64,000 nucleotides of DNA, taken from assembly GCA_009886625.1 (NCBI GenBank), contig QXZA01000024.1, positions 1-64,000 of the forward strand. The letters run 5' to 3'. A program made the translations under genes and the position numbers. The stretch's first letter is position 1. The number at the start of each line of letters is the position of its first letter. Below the pieces are notes generated by a model, which saw nothing but the letters and a program-made list of their open reading frames with translations, had not been told where the DNA came from and made no database searches. The DNA is from Flavobacteriaceae bacterium (GTDB lineage Bacteria; Bacteroidota; Bacteroidia; Flavobacteriales; Flavobacteriaceae). Shown here one piece after another: positions 45,130-54,205 of the stretch.

Positions 45130-45639
45130 ATGGCAGAAACGATAGTCAATAAAGTATCGAATAGTGTCCTTGTCAATTTTGATTTAGAGGAATTTATCCC
45201 TAAGGGTACTCGAACTTTTATTGACCTTTCTCAGTGGTTGGAAGAGGGATTTTTATTACGAGAAAAGCCCTTTAGAGCGGCTTTGAAGGGGCACGACTGG
45301 AATAAGTATTCAGAACATTTTGTAGCTATTGGATGCAGCACTGAGGCCATACTACCCGCATGGGCTACCCTATTAGTATCCTCATATTTGCAACCCATCA
45401 CAAAAATGATAGTTTTGGGTTCCTTACAAGACCTGGAACGACAGCTTTATCGTGAAACACTTTCTACTTTAGACCTGAGTCCTTTTGAAGGCAAATCCAT
45501 CATGATCAAAGGATGTTCAGATAAAACCATTCCTCAAGACGCCTATGTTCTTTTAGTGCAACTCTTACAGACAGTTGCTAAAAGTTTATTTTACGGAGAA
45601 GCATGTTCTTCCGTACCTTTATGGAAGGCAAAAAAGTAA
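45130..45639 (+). CDS. DUF2480 family protein in the suf operon
   Basis: A 169-residue soluble protein recognised as DUF2480, which is found in Bacteroidota suf operons and has no assigned function. It has three Cys-Ser pairs at residues 69, 129 and 159 (GCSTEA, KGCSDK, EACSSV), plus histidines at 55 and 63, which could bind metal or a cluster. It starts 2 bases after sufT-like, so it is part of the operon. A role in iron-sulfur assembly or repair is an inference from context alone. The GTG start of the next gene lies 1 base past its stop codon. Confidence 0.8.
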   Translation: MAETIVNKVSNSVLVNFDLEEFIPKGTRTFIDLSQWLEEGFLLREKPFRAALKGHDWNKYSEHFVAIGCSTEAILPAWATLLVSSYLQPITKMIVLGSLQDLERQLYRETLSTLDLSPFEGKSIMIKGCSDKTIPQDAYVLLVQLLQTVAKSLFYGEACSSVPLWKAKK

Positions 45640-45640
45640 G

Positions 45641-46918
45641 GTGAAAACACCCAAACAAAAAATTTTGATTCTCTCGTACTATTGGCCTCCCGCCGGAGGT
45701 TCAGGAGTGCAGCGTTGGATGTATTTTGCAAAGTACCTCAAAAAGATGGGCTGGGAACCTATAGTGGTTACCGTAGATGAACAAGAAGCCTCCTATGCTG
45801 TTTGGGATAAAAGTTTGTTGGAAGAGGTAAGTGAAATTCGAGTAATTAAAACAAATACTCGAGAGCCGCTACGGTGGTACTCTCTTATGACAACTGGTAG
45901 CTTGCGCAATGGAATCCCACAAGGAGAGGTCAAACGCAAAAATATTTTAGGGAAACTTTCTGCCTATATACGAGGTAACTTTTTTATTCCTGACGCCAGA
46001 AAGGGTTGGGTTCCTTTTGCCGTAAAAGCAGCTCAGAAAGTATTAAATGAAGAGTCTATTTCTCATTTAGTTACCACAGGGCCTCCCCATTCTACTCATT
46101 TAGCAGGCCTCCAATTGAAAACACAATTTGAGATAAATTGGTGGGTAGATTTTAGAGATCCATGGGTAGATATATTTTACAATAAAAATTTATATCGTTC
46201 TTTAAATGCAATTCAAAAGGATGCTGCCCTAGAGAAAAAAGTAATTCAAAAGGCTGATGGTGTATTGACAACGGTAGGGGGAATATTACACGAAACATTA
46301 AAAGCAAAAGCGCCTAATCAACGCTTTCATTCTATCCCCAATGGCTATGATGCCCAATTGATGGAAAAGGTTCAAAGTGAAAAACCCAAGGACATATTCC
46401 ATGTAGTTTACACAGGGCTATTGACAACAAATCAAGCTTATGATAACGTACTAAATGTTCTAGATGGTTTGGATAGTCAAATTCCTGTTCGTATATCTTT
46501 GGCAGGAAATATCGATCCAGAGATTATTCAGGGGATACGTTTAAAACACTCTAAACTTGAACTTATTTTTTTTGGGTATGTTTCTCACCTAGAGGCTGTT
46601 CAACTTATGAAAAGTGCACATCTTCTTCTTAATTTTATTTTTGAAGGTGCGCAAATGCAAATGATATCAGGGAAAATTTTGGAATATATGGCGACGGGAG
46701 TTCCTGTACTTTCTATTGGCGATTCCAATTCTGAAGCGGGAAAGTTTATCAATCAAGGTACGGCGGCAAAAATGTTGAATACTCACGATCTTGAAGGAAT
46801 CACGGATTTTATTCAGCAAGTTGCTTCACAAAAAGGACGTCTTCAAAATGAGTTTCCTGATTTAGAAAATTGGAGTCGAGAAGGCTTGACAAAACGATTG
46901 GTAGAGGAAGTATTTTAA
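45641..46918 (+). CDS. Glycosyltransferase, family 4-like
   Basis: The protein reads KILILSYYWPPAGGSGVQRW at its N-terminus, a GT-B fold start, and KILEYMATGVPVLSIGDSNSEAG near the end, the Glu-containing (EX7E-type) donor-site motif of GT4 enzymes. It would transfer a sugar from a nucleotide donor to an unknown acceptor, probably for surface polysaccharide. I prefer a GTG start at 45641, 1 base after the DUF2480 stop codon (425 residues). An in-frame ATG at 45575 lies inside that gene. It probably only shares the suf transcript by position. Confidence 0.85.
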   Translation: MKTPKQKILILSYYWPPAGGSGVQRWMYFAKYLKKMGWEPIVVTVDEQEASYAVWDKSLLEEVSEIRVIKTNTREPLRWYSLMTTGSLRNGIPQGEVKRKNILGKLSAYIRGNFFIPDARKGWVPFAVKAAQKVLNEESISHLVTTGPPHSTHLAGLQLKTQFEINWWVDFRDPWVDIFYNKNLYRSLNAIQKDAALEKKVIQKADGVLTTVGGILHETLKAKAPNQRFHSIPNGYDAQLMEKVQSEKPKDIFHVVYTGLLTTNQAYDNVLNVLDGLDSQIPVRISLAGNIDPEIIQGIRLKHSKLELIFFGYVSHLEAVQLMKSAHLLLNFIFEGAQMQMISGKILEYMATGVPVLSIGDSNSEAGKFINQGTAAKMLNTHDLEGITDFIQQVASQKGRLQNEFPDLENWSREGLTKRLVEEVF

Positions 46919-46928
46919 AAACAAAAAT

Positions 46929-47507
46929 TTATTTATATAATCCTTTCTCCTTTAGATAGAGCCAGCTAGCGTAGGGCATTAATTCCTCTACACTTTTTCC
47001 TTGTTTTAAAATTTTTCTAATAGCTGTAGATGCATAATCCAATTGGGGTGCATCCATCATTTTAATCTTTTTATGCTGTAGTTTTTGCTTTGTGACTATT
47101 TTTTCATTTCGTGGATAGACATAAATAGTAAGAAGTGCTAAAATTTTCTCATATTGCTTCCATTGATTAAAATGATTAAGATTATCCTGACCCATTAATA
47201 AGATAAATTGCTTTTCGGGATGTATTTGAAATAAATGCTCAAGAGTGTGAATCGTGTAACTGGGTTTTGGAATAGAAAACTCTACATCGCTTACCTTTAA
47301 ATGAGGTTGGTCAATTACCGCAAGATGAGCCATTTCCAATCGATGTCGATCTTCTAATAAGAGATCATTCACTTTAAAAGGATTTTGTGGGCTAACTACA
47401 AACCAAACTTGATCAAGATCTGTGTTCTCAGCAAAATAATTTCCTAAAGCCAAATGTCCTTTATGAATAGGATTGAAGGTTCCAAAGTATAAGCCAATTT
47501 TTTTCAC
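46929..47507 (-). CDS. nadD: Nicotinate-nucleotide adenylyltransferase
   Basis: NadD joins nicotinate mononucleotide (or NMN) with ATP to make the NAD precursor dinucleotide. The 192-residue protein begins with LYFGTFNPIHKGHLALGNYF, with the nucleotidyltransferase HxGH-type motif HKGH, and has LLMGQDNLNHFNQWKQYE. The C-terminal ISSTxxR-type motif reads YASTAIRKILKQG. It follows gmk on the same strand by 20 bases. The convergent glycosyltransferase gene ends 10 bases away. Confidence 0.94.
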   Translation of the reverse strand: MKKIGLYFGTFNPIHKGHLALGNYFAENTDLDQVWFVVSPQNPFKVNDLLLEDRHRLEMAHLAVIDQPHLKVSDVEFSIPKPSYTIHTLEHLFQIHPEKQFILLMGQDNLNHFNQWKQYEKILALLTIYVYPRNEKIVTKQKLQHKKIKMMDAPQLDYASTAIRKILKQGKSVEELMPYASWLYLKEKGLYK

Positions 47508-47527
47508 AGACTAAAGGTAGGCATCCC

Positions 47528-48097
47528 TCAGGAATTTAAGAAGTCTAAAACCACTTGAACGACTTCTTTCTTAGCTTGATCTAAGTCTTTGTTAATTAGA
47601 CAAAAATCAAACTGAGGTGCATACTCAAGTTCTGTTCTTGCTTTTGCAATACGTTCTTTGATTTTTTCTTCATTATCTGTCCCCCTTTTTCTTAGCCTAC
47701 TTTCGAGTTCAGAAATTGAAGGAGGTTGAACAAAAATGGCGAGGGTTTCTTTGGGATATTTTTTTTTGATAGTTACTCCGCCGACAACATCGATATCAAA
47801 TAAAACTTGTTTTCCAGACGACCATAGTCGATCTAATTCAGAATTGAGTGTCCCGTAGAACGTGTCTTGATATACTTCTTCATATTCCAAAAAAGCTTTT
47901 CCCTGAATTTTTTCTTGAAATTGAGTAGTACTTAAAAAGTAATAATCAATCCCATCTTGTTCCTTACCCCTAGGTTCCCTTGAGGTGGCAGAAATTGAAA
48001 ATCCTAATGGAAGATCTTGTTCAAGTAAATGACGCACCAATGTAGTTTTTCCACTACCAGATGGAGCAGAAAAGACAATAAGTTTTCCAGAATTCAA
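47528..48097 (-). CDS. gmk: Guanylate kinase
   Basis: The 189-residue enzyme phosphorylates GMP to GDP. The P-loop is SAPSGSGKTTLVRHL. SATSREPRGKEQDGIDYYF and the YEEVYQDTFYGT GMP-binding segment are conserved. VLFDIDVVGGVTIKKKYP is the family Walker B region. It lies one base after yicC on the same strand, the common yicC-gmk arrangement. Confidence 0.96.
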   Translation of the reverse strand: MNSGKLIVFSAPSGSGKTTLVRHLLEQDLPLGFSISATSREPRGKEQDGIDYYFLSTTQFQEKIQGKAFLEYEEVYQDTFYGTLNSELDRLWSSGKQVLFDIDVVGGVTIKKKYPKETLAIFVQPPSISELESRLRKRGTDNEEKIKERIAKARTELEYAPQFDFCLINKDLDQAKKEVVQVVLDFLNS

Positions 48098-48098
48098 A

Positions 48099-48956
48099 CT
48101 AGAGTACGTTAAGGAGTTGTTCTTTAATTTTTTCCAATTCGTCTTTCATCTGAACTACTATCTTTTGTAATTCAGCGTGATTGGCTTTGGATCCTATGGT
48201 ATTGATTTCTCTACCAAGTTCTTGAGCGATAAAGCCCAATTTTTTCCCATTAGGAAAATCATTATTCATGACTTCTTTAAAATATTCTAAATGATTTTTG
48301 AGACGCACTTTCTCTTCCGTGATATCAAATTTCTCAAGATAAAAGATCAATTCTTGTTCAAAGCGATTTGCATCTATTTCAATTTTAAGATCCTCTAATG
48401 CAGAACGTAATTTTTGTTCGATTTTTTCATTGCGTTCTGGATCAATTTTGATTACAGACTGGAGATGATTTTCAATGAGTTCAAGGCGTTTTTTGAAATC
48501 TTTTTCCAATGCATTTCCCTCATCTGTTCTGTAATTTTCAATATCTTTTAGGACTTGACCTATCAGGGTATAGATAGCCTCTTTTTCAGTTTCTTGCAAA
48601 GTTTCTCTTTCTGAGGACAAGGTGTCTGGTAATCGCATAGCGATTGCCATCATCTCACTTTCGGATCCATCACTTATTGTTTTGAGTTGATCCATATATG
48701 ATTTTACAACAGCAGTATTGATGGTTGAAGGCGCGTTTTGACCATTAAATTCAATGAAAATATTTAAATCTATCTTCCCACGATATAATTGTTTTGCAAT
48801 ACGTTTTCTAATTTCCGTATCCATTTCTCGCAGATAGGAGGGAGTTCTTAAGTTAATATCAGCATTTTTACTATTCAAGGAACGAATCTCAATACTGAGG
48901 TTTTTGTCTTCCCATTGGGTTTCGGTTTTCCCAAATCCCGTCATGGACATGATCAT
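48099..48956 (-). CDS. yicC: YicC/YloC family endoribonuclease
   Basis: A 285-residue protein that opens MSMTGFGKTE and ends with the conserved C-terminal GSKANHAELQKIVVQMKDELEKIKEQ block (about 256-280). YicC proteins are endoribonucleases implicated in small-RNA turnover. LGFIAQELGREINTIGSKA is the most diagnostic part. It begins the yicC-gmk-nadD unit, 10 bases after the DUF1080 gene, so the unit may share a transcript with the sugar cassette upstream. Confidence 0.92.
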   Translation of the reverse strand: MIMSMTGFGKTETQWEDKNLSIEIRSLNSKNADINLRTPSYLREMDTEIRKRIAKQLYRGKIDLNIFIEFNGQNAPSTINTAVVKSYMDQLKTISDGSESEMMAIAMRLPDTLSSERETLQETEKEAIYTLIGQVLKDIENYRTDEGNALEKDFKKRLELIENHLQSVIKIDPERNEKIEQKLRSALEDLKIEIDANRFEQELIFYLEKFDITEEKVRLKNHLEYFKEVMNNDFPNGKKLGFIAQELGREINTIGSKANHAELQKIVVQMKDELEKIKEQLLNVL

Positions 48957-48966
48957 ATGTTATAAA

Positions 48967-49695
48967 TTAAAGTTTACGAATTTTAATATTTCTGAAGGAA
49001 ACTTTGTCGCCGTGATCTTGGAGTCCAATTTTTCCTGATTTCATTTTTCCAAAACGTTTAAAGCCACAATCGTCATTAAATTTAGAATTAGCCACTAAAG
49101 AATCCCATTCTTCACCGCTCAATGGGAACTCAACAATTTTAGTTCCGTTCAATTCAACACTTCCTTCATTTTTGTTATGATCAATAGTGAGCAATACATG
49201 ATTCCATTCTCCAGCAGGTTTACATACATTCTTGGAAGGCTGCACCATATCGTAGAGTGCTCCTGCTTGGTGAAAATTTGGATTGGCTTTGGCATCAGGA
49301 TGTCTTTCGTTATCCAATACTTGTATTTCGGGTCCTGTAGAATAGGGTTTGTTGTGATTTTCACCTTCTTGAACTCCCCAAAAAATACCACTATTCCCGC
49401 CTTCTGAAATATTCCATTCTATGGATAACTGAAAGCTTCTGTAGGTTTTGTCAGTAACTATATCATGGATATAATCTCCTTTAGGACGTAAATTTGGATC
49501 AAAAGTAAGAACACCATCATTTGCTGTCCAAATAGGAGCAACTCCCATTCGATTAAAACGATGCCATCCCTGAAGAGTTTCACCATCAAATAACGACTCC
49601 CATTTCTCTGTATCAGTTGGGTTGTTTTTTTCTTTTGTAAGGGTGTTACTGCTCATTAATCCTAAAGACAATAACACAAGGAATAGTTTTTTCAT
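48967..49695 (-). CDS. DUF1080 protein (3-keto-disaccharide hydrolase family)
   Basis: A 242-residue exported protein: the signal is MKKLFLVLLSLGLMSS. The mature part is one concanavalin-like sandwich of the DUF1080 family, with WESLFDGETLQGW, EWNISEGGNSGIFWGV and TGPEIQVLDN. The end GKIGLQDHGDKVSFRNIKI is the usual family finish. DUF1080 proteins have been linked to hydrolysis or lyase cleavage of 3-keto-glycosides. It lies in a same-strand operon with epimerase-like, oxidoreductase and permease genes. A function in sugar breakdown in the periplasm is likely; the substrate is unknown. Confidence 0.85.
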   Translation of the reverse strand: MKKLFLVLLSLGLMSSNTLTKEKNNPTDTEKWESLFDGETLQGWHRFNRMGVAPIWTANDGVLTFDPNLRPKGDYIHDIVTDKTYRSFQLSIEWNISEGGNSGIFWGVQEGENHNKPYSTGPEIQVLDNERHPDAKANPNFHQAGALYDMVQPSKNVCKPAGEWNHVLLTIDHNKNEGSVELNGTKIVEFPLSGEEWDSLVANSKFNDDCGFKRFGKMKSGKIGLQDHGDKVSFRNIKIRKL

Positions 49696-49705
49696 AAAAT
49701 CGGTT

Positions 49706-50779
49706 TTAAAGGTTTAATATATTACGTAAATGTTGTTGGTCTACATCGCCTCCAGCAAAATCATCAAAGGTTTTTTGTGTGGCTTCGATGATGTGATTCT
49801 GAATAAAAGGTGCACCTTCTCTTGCTCCTTGCTCGGGACTTTTTATACAGCACTCCCATTCCATTACTGCCCAAACATCACAGCCATATTCTGTTAGTTT
49901 TGAGAAAATTGTTTTGAAATCTATTTGTCCATCCCCTGGAGAGCGATAACGACCTGCTCGGTCTTTCCAATCTCCATATCCACCAAAAGCCCCTTTTTTA
50001 CCATTAGGTTTGAACTCTGAATCTTTAACATGAAATGATTTAATAAATTGGTGGTAATGATCAATGTATTCGATATAATCTAATTGTTGTAAAACAAAAT
50101 GACTAGGATCGTATAGGATATTAACCCTTTTATGATTTCCAGTAGCTTCTAGGAAACGTTCAAAAGTTACACCATCGTGTAGATCTTCTCCCGGATGAAT
50201 CTCATAACATACATCAACGCCATTTTCATCAAACACATCTAATATGGGTTTCCATCGTTTGGCTAATTCAGCAAAGCCAAGTTCTACAAGTCCCTGGGGG
50301 CGTTGAGGCCAAGGGTGCCATGTATGCCACAATAAAGCTCCCGAAAAGGTAGCATGTGTTTTTAATCCAAAACGTTTACTTGCAATAGCTGCTTTTTTCA
50401 TGGTTTCAATTGCCCACTCAGTTCTTGCCTTAGGATTATTTCTTAGGGCTTCTGGGGCAAAATTGTCAAACATGAGATCATAAGCAGAATGTACGGCTAC
50501 TAATTGGCCTTGAAGGTGAGTAGAGAGCTCGGTAATTTCTAATCCGTATGAATTTATTTTTCCTTTCAATTCATCACAATACGTTTGGCTTTCTGCTGCT
50601 TTATCAAGATCAATGAGAAAAGTTTCCCAAGTGGGTATTTGAATGCCTTTATATCCCAAATCTGCAGCCCATTTACACATCCCATCTAAGCTGTTATAAG
50701 GGGCTTGTCTATCTACAAATTGAGCTAGAAAAATTCCAGGTCCTTTTACTGTTTTCATTAATTCTCCAGGCTTTGCCAT
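49706..50779 (-). CDS. Sugar phosphate isomerase/epimerase-like TIM barrel, cytoplasmic
   Basis: A 357-residue xylose-isomerase-type TIM barrel without a signal peptide. GIQIPTWETFLIDLDKA, CYEIHPGEDLHDGVTFERFL and KSFHVKDSEFKPNGKKGAFGGYGDW carry the usual Glu, His and Asp metal ligands. AVMEWECCIKSPEQGAREG contains the final Glu. Such barrels include epimerases and 3-keto-sugar lyases. The start overlaps the oxidoreductase gene by 22 bases. The pairing with a Gfo/Idh/MocA enzyme fits a role in processing keto sugars, but the reaction is unproven. Confidence 0.85.
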   Translation of the reverse strand: MAKPGELMKTVKGPGIFLAQFVDRQAPYNSLDGMCKWAADLGYKGIQIPTWETFLIDLDKAAESQTYCDELKGKINSYGLEITELSTHLQGQLVAVHSAYDLMFDNFAPEALRNNPKARTEWAIETMKKAAIASKRFGLKTHATFSGALLWHTWHPWPQRPQGLVELGFAELAKRWKPILDVFDENGVDVCYEIHPGEDLHDGVTFERFLEATGNHKRVNILYDPSHFVLQQLDYIEYIDHYHQFIKSFHVKDSEFKPNGKKGAFGGYGDWKDRAGRYRSPGDGQIDFKTIFSKLTEYGCDVWAVMEWECCIKSPEQGAREGAPFIQNHIIEATQKTFDDFAGGDVDQQHLRNILNL

Positions 50780-51894
50780 ACATTTCCTTTTTTATGTGAT
50801 TCAACAACTTTTTCAATAAAGAGCATCCCTCTGACGCCTTCGTGCATGGTAGGGAATTCTCCTTTGAAGAAGGTTTCACTTCTCAATGCTTTCGCTACAC
50901 CTTTGTAAATATTTCCCATCGCATCAAAAATTCCTTCGGGATGACCTCCTGGTAATTTCGTTCCATCTGCTGCAACATCTGACACATAAGCATTCCCCGG
51001 TTTGATTACTCGTCTAGGTTCATCGTCTTTTAGGTGGTATAAAAAATTGGGGTTTTCTTGTTCCCATTTATAGGCCCCTTTGGTTCCGTATAAGGCTACA
51101 CTTAAATTATTTTCTTCTCCTGTTGCTATTTGACTTGCTCTCAGTACACCCTTGAAAGTGTCTGAAAAACGAACTAAAATAGTTCCATCGATATCAAGAG
51201 TATTGTCTTCATATAAATTGTTTAGATCGGCTAGGACAGATTTCACTTCTTGTCCAGTAAGGTATTCCACCATTTGAAAAGCATGAGTTCCGATATCACC
51301 AATACAAGAGCTTATACCTGCTTTTTTTGGGTCCAATCGCCATACTGTTTTACGCACTTCCGGATCATGGATTACTGGATTTATCCAACCCTGATAATAT
51401 TGAATATCTACTTTTTGAATTTTCCCTAATTCACCTTCTGCAATCATGTGTTTCATGTGACGGACCATAGGATATCCTGTGTAAGTATAAGTCACTGCAA
51501 AAATCGCGTTGTGTTTTTTTTGTAAGTCTTGTAATTCTCTTGCCTCAGCATAGGTGGTAGTCATGGGTTTTTCACAAATTACATTAAACCCATTTTCAAG
51601 GAGCTTTTTGGCCATTGGGAAGTGTAGAAAGTTTGGTGTTAATACCGAAACAACTTCAATGCGTTCTCCTTCTGGCTTTTTTAATTCTTCCTCAATAAAA
51701 GTATCAAAATCAAGATATACTCGATCCGTATTTACACCTATATGCTTGGCAAATTTTATATTTTCTTCATAATCAGGATTAAACACCCCTCCAGTAATTT
51801 CATAGCGGTCATACATGTTTGATGCAACTCGGTGTAAAACTCCAATAAGAGAATCTCCACCACCGCCTAAAACGCCTAGTCTTATTTTACTCAT
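50758..51894 (-). CDS. Gfo/Idh/MocA family oxidoreductase
   Basis: A 378-residue NAD(P)-dependent dehydrogenase. The N-terminal Rossmann motif is RLGVLGGGGDSLIGVLHR, VICEKPMTTTYAEARELQDL carries the EKP Lys, and the catalytic-type IGDIGTHAFQMVEYLTG block has the conserved Asp-x-x-x-His. The family oxidises or reduces sugar hydroxyls; 3-keto formation is frequent. Its ends overlap both neighbours (22 and 4 bases), so it is part of a tightly coupled operon. No signal peptide is visible, so it acts in the cytoplasm. Confidence 0.93.
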   Translation of the reverse strand: MSKIRLGVLGGGGDSLIGVLHRVASNMYDRYEITGGVFNPDYEENIKFAKHIGVNTDRVYLDFDTFIEEELKKPEGERIEVVSVLTPNFLHFPMAKKLLENGFNVICEKPMTTTYAEARELQDLQKKHNAIFAVTYTYTGYPMVRHMKHMIAEGELGKIQKVDIQYYQGWINPVIHDPEVRKTVWRLDPKKAGISSCIGDIGTHAFQMVEYLTGQEVKSVLADLNNLYEDNTLDIDGTILVRFSDTFKGVLRASQIATGEENNLSVALYGTKGAYKWEQENPNFLYHLKDDEPRRVIKPGNAYVSDVAADGTKLPGGHPEGIFDAMGNIYKGVAKALRSETFFKGEFPTMHEGVRGMLFIEKVVESHKKGNVWQSLEN

Positions 51895-53102
51895 AATGAT
51901 TTTATTTTAATGGTTTCGTTTTTAAAGAAAATTAAAAAAAGAACAAGTACAATAAAAGAAAAAATAGCGGGTTGTACCCATATTTCTTTCCATAAATGTC
52001 CTCCTTCAATTGTATATTGGTCGGTTAGCCATCCGGCAAATCGAAAGCCAATTAGCATTCCAACACCATATGTGGCTAAAGTTATTAATCCTTGGGCAGC
52101 ACTTTTGAATTTTTCCCCTGCCTTGAAATCGGTATAGATTTGTCCCGATACAAAAAAGAAATCATAGCAAATACCATGAAGAATAATTCCAAAAATTAAC
52201 ATCCAAGTTTGCTCACCTGTATTTCCGAAAGCAAACAATAAATATCGTAAACCCCAAGCTAAAATCCCAACAATTAAAGCATTTTTTACGCCATATCGTT
52301 TCAAAAAAATTGGGAGGAGCAGTAGAAAAATAACCTCAGAAATTTGACCCATAATCATTTTGGATGCAGCTGCTTTCATTCCCAACTCGTTTAAAAACTG
52401 ATTGGCATGTTGATAATAAAAAGCGAGTGGAATACAGATTAAAATTGATGCAATAAAGAAAAAGAGAAAGCCACGATCTTTTAACATCGCCAATGCATCC
52501 AGACCCAAGATTTCACGGAGTGTAATTTTTTCTTTTCGATTTGCTTTTGGAGGAGTTTTAGGTAAAGTGAAACTGAAAATTCCCAATAAAAAAGAAGCGC
52601 CAGCAGCCATGTAAAAAGTGTACTGTAAAACTGCTTTTCCTTCCCAAGCAAAATATCCAATAGTAAGACCAGCAATAATCCATCCCAAACTCCCTAAGAC
52701 ACGTATCGGTGCAAATTCTTTGGCTGGATTTTTCATTTGACGAAAAGCAACTGAATTTGCTAGTGCCAGCGAAGGCATATACAAAAGCATATAGATAAAA
52801 ATGTAAGGGTAGAAAAAACTAAAACTGTCTGCATTTGCGGCGATGAATAAAAGTCCAGCTCCAATTAAATGCAATATTCCAAGAATTTTTTGTGCCTCAA
52901 AATAGCGATCAGCAATTAGACCAATAATGAAAGGAGCGATTATGGCACCAATGGATTGTGTTTCATATGCCATGGCAAGTTGTCCGCCGCTTGCACTAAA
53001 AGTCTGGGAAAGAAAAGTCCCCATGGTTACAAACCAAGCTCCCCAAATAAAAAATTCTAAAAAGAATAAAAAGGAGAGTTGAATTCTAGTTTTAGATAGC
53101 AT
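51891..53102 (-). CDS. MFS transporter, nucleoside/sugar symporter type
   Basis: A 403-residue permease with 12 predicted helices. LSFLFFLEFFIWGAWFVTMG at the start and the loop GLIADRYFEAQKILGILHL between helices 2 and 3 (GxxADRxF motif) resemble the NupG/XapB nucleoside-proton symporters. In Bacteroidota related permeases lie beside oxidoreductase and epimerase genes and probably carry sugars or derivatives. The start is 2 bases from the previous gene end, and its own end overlaps the oxidoreductase gene by 4 bases. Confidence 0.88.
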   Translation of the reverse strand: MLSKTRIQLSFLFFLEFFIWGAWFVTMGTFLSQTFSASGGQLAMAYETQSIGAIIAPFIIGLIADRYFEAQKILGILHLIGAGLLFIAANADSFSFFYPYIFIYMLLYMPSLALANSVAFRQMKNPAKEFAPIRVLGSLGWIIAGLTIGYFAWEGKAVLQYTFYMAAGASFLLGIFSFTLPKTPPKANRKEKITLREILGLDALAMLKDRGFLFFFIASILICIPLAFYYQHANQFLNELGMKAAASKMIMGQISEVIFLLLLPIFLKRYGVKNALIVGILAWGLRYLLFAFGNTGEQTWMLIFGIILHGICYDFFFVSGQIYTDFKAGEKFKSAAQGLITLATYGVGMLIGFRFAGWLTDQYTIEGGHLWKEIWVQPAIFSFIVLVLFLIFFKNETIKIKSL

Positions 53103-53104
53103 GC

Positions 53105-54082
53105 TTATAGTTTAGCACCAACTGTTTCTAATAAAGCTTTAGTTGCCTTGATTCCTTCTTTTTCTGAGAGACGACTTCCTTCATACTCTACTCCTACATA
53201 GCCTGTGTAGCCAGCATCTTTAACAATTTGCAAAAGCGAAGTGAAGTTGAGTGTGGTTTCGTTTCCTTCTTCGTCAAAATCATTAGATTTAGCACTTACG
53301 CCAAAGGCTTTAGTCATCATTTCAGCTACTCCTTTATAAGGGTCATAGACGTTGTCACAACTTCCGTCAAAAACAGAACCATATCCTTCCTCAGAAATAC
53401 AGAAATTTCCAAAATCAGGAAGAGTCCCGCAATTTGTTTTTTCTGCACCATTGATTGCTTGCATCAATAAGGGGACGTTGGAGGTAATACGACCATGATT
53501 TTCTACAATAACATTGATTTTAAGTCCGGCAGCATAGTCGGATAATTCTGAAAGACTTTTAATTGAATTTGCAATCCATTTTTGAGGATCTTTTTCACCA
53601 TAAAGATTTAAACGTACTGAAGTACAATTCATCTGATGTGCAGCCTCAATCCATAATTTATGACTTTCAACAGCTGTCATACGCGCATCTTCATCTGAGC
53701 TAGACAAATCTCCTTCACCGTCAATCATGATTAAAACATTTTGCATTTTATGCGCTGCGGCAAGGGCATTATTTTTTTCAACAAAACTTTTTATTGCAGC
53801 GGGTTTGTATTCGCTTTTCATCACATCAGGATAAAGTTGATTTACATATTCTAATCCTTCAAAGCCTAGTTCGTGTGCCATTTTTGCAAAGTCATAAGGA
53901 GAGGCTTCACCAGAGCGAAACGTTCTGTGAAAGGACCATTGGGCTAAAGAAAGTTTAAAGAAAAGAGGCTTGGAGGTTTCTGAAGTGTTCTTAGGGCTAT
54001 TTTTACAAGAAATAATGCTAGTAAAGCTGCAAATTACAAGAGTGAGAATAGCAATTTTTTTGAGAAAAATGTTTTGTTTCAT
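53105..54082 (-). CDS. Exported sugar epimerase/lyase-like TIM-barrel lipoprotein
   Basis: A 325-residue protein with a signal peptide ending in a lipobox (SIISCKN), so it is exported and lipid-anchored. The mature part is a xylose-isomerase-type TIM barrel: FKLSLAQWSFHRTFRSGE, GFEGLEYVNQLYP, KINVIVENHGRITSN, TLPDFGNFCISEE and GYVGVEYEGSRL. The Glu of VENHG and Glu of VEYEG are metal-ligand positions in the family. It is the first gene of the minus-strand sugar operon. Export suggests an action on a periplasmic (possibly keto) sugar; the activity is unproven. Confidence 0.85.
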   Translation of the reverse strand: MKQNIFLKKIAILTLVICSFTSIISCKNSPKNTSETSKPLFFKLSLAQWSFHRTFRSGEASPYDFAKMAHELGFEGLEYVNQLYPDVMKSEYKPAAIKSFVEKNNALAAAHKMQNVLIMIDGEGDLSSSDEDARMTAVESHKLWIEAAHQMNCTSVRLNLYGEKDPQKWIANSIKSLSELSDYAAGLKINVIVENHGRITSNVPLLMQAINGAEKTNCGTLPDFGNFCISEEGYGSVFDGSCDNVYDPYKGVAEMMTKAFGVSAKSNDFDEEGNETTLNFTSLLQIVKDAGYTGYVGVEYEGSRLSEKEGIKATKALLETVGAKL

Positions 54083-54205
54083 GAAGTTTGTTTTGACTTT
54101 GATAAAATTTAAGTCTAAATTTAATTAATTATTTAAGATCTCAATATAAAATATATATATTTGAGGAACTCAGATCTGATAACAAATTAACAAATTGATA
54201 CCTTA
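54083..54205. promoter_or_regulatory. Divergent control region of the sugar-oxidation cassette
   Basis: This AT-rich gap separates the minus-strand operon from the GMC oxidoreductase genes. TATATTTG at 54156-54163 is an exact -7 element for the plus strand. AGATCT at 54136-54141 recurs within the 8-base palindrome CAGATCTG at 54171-54178, flanking the promoter, which could be a regulator's operator. No regulator gene is adjacent. Confidence 0.5.
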
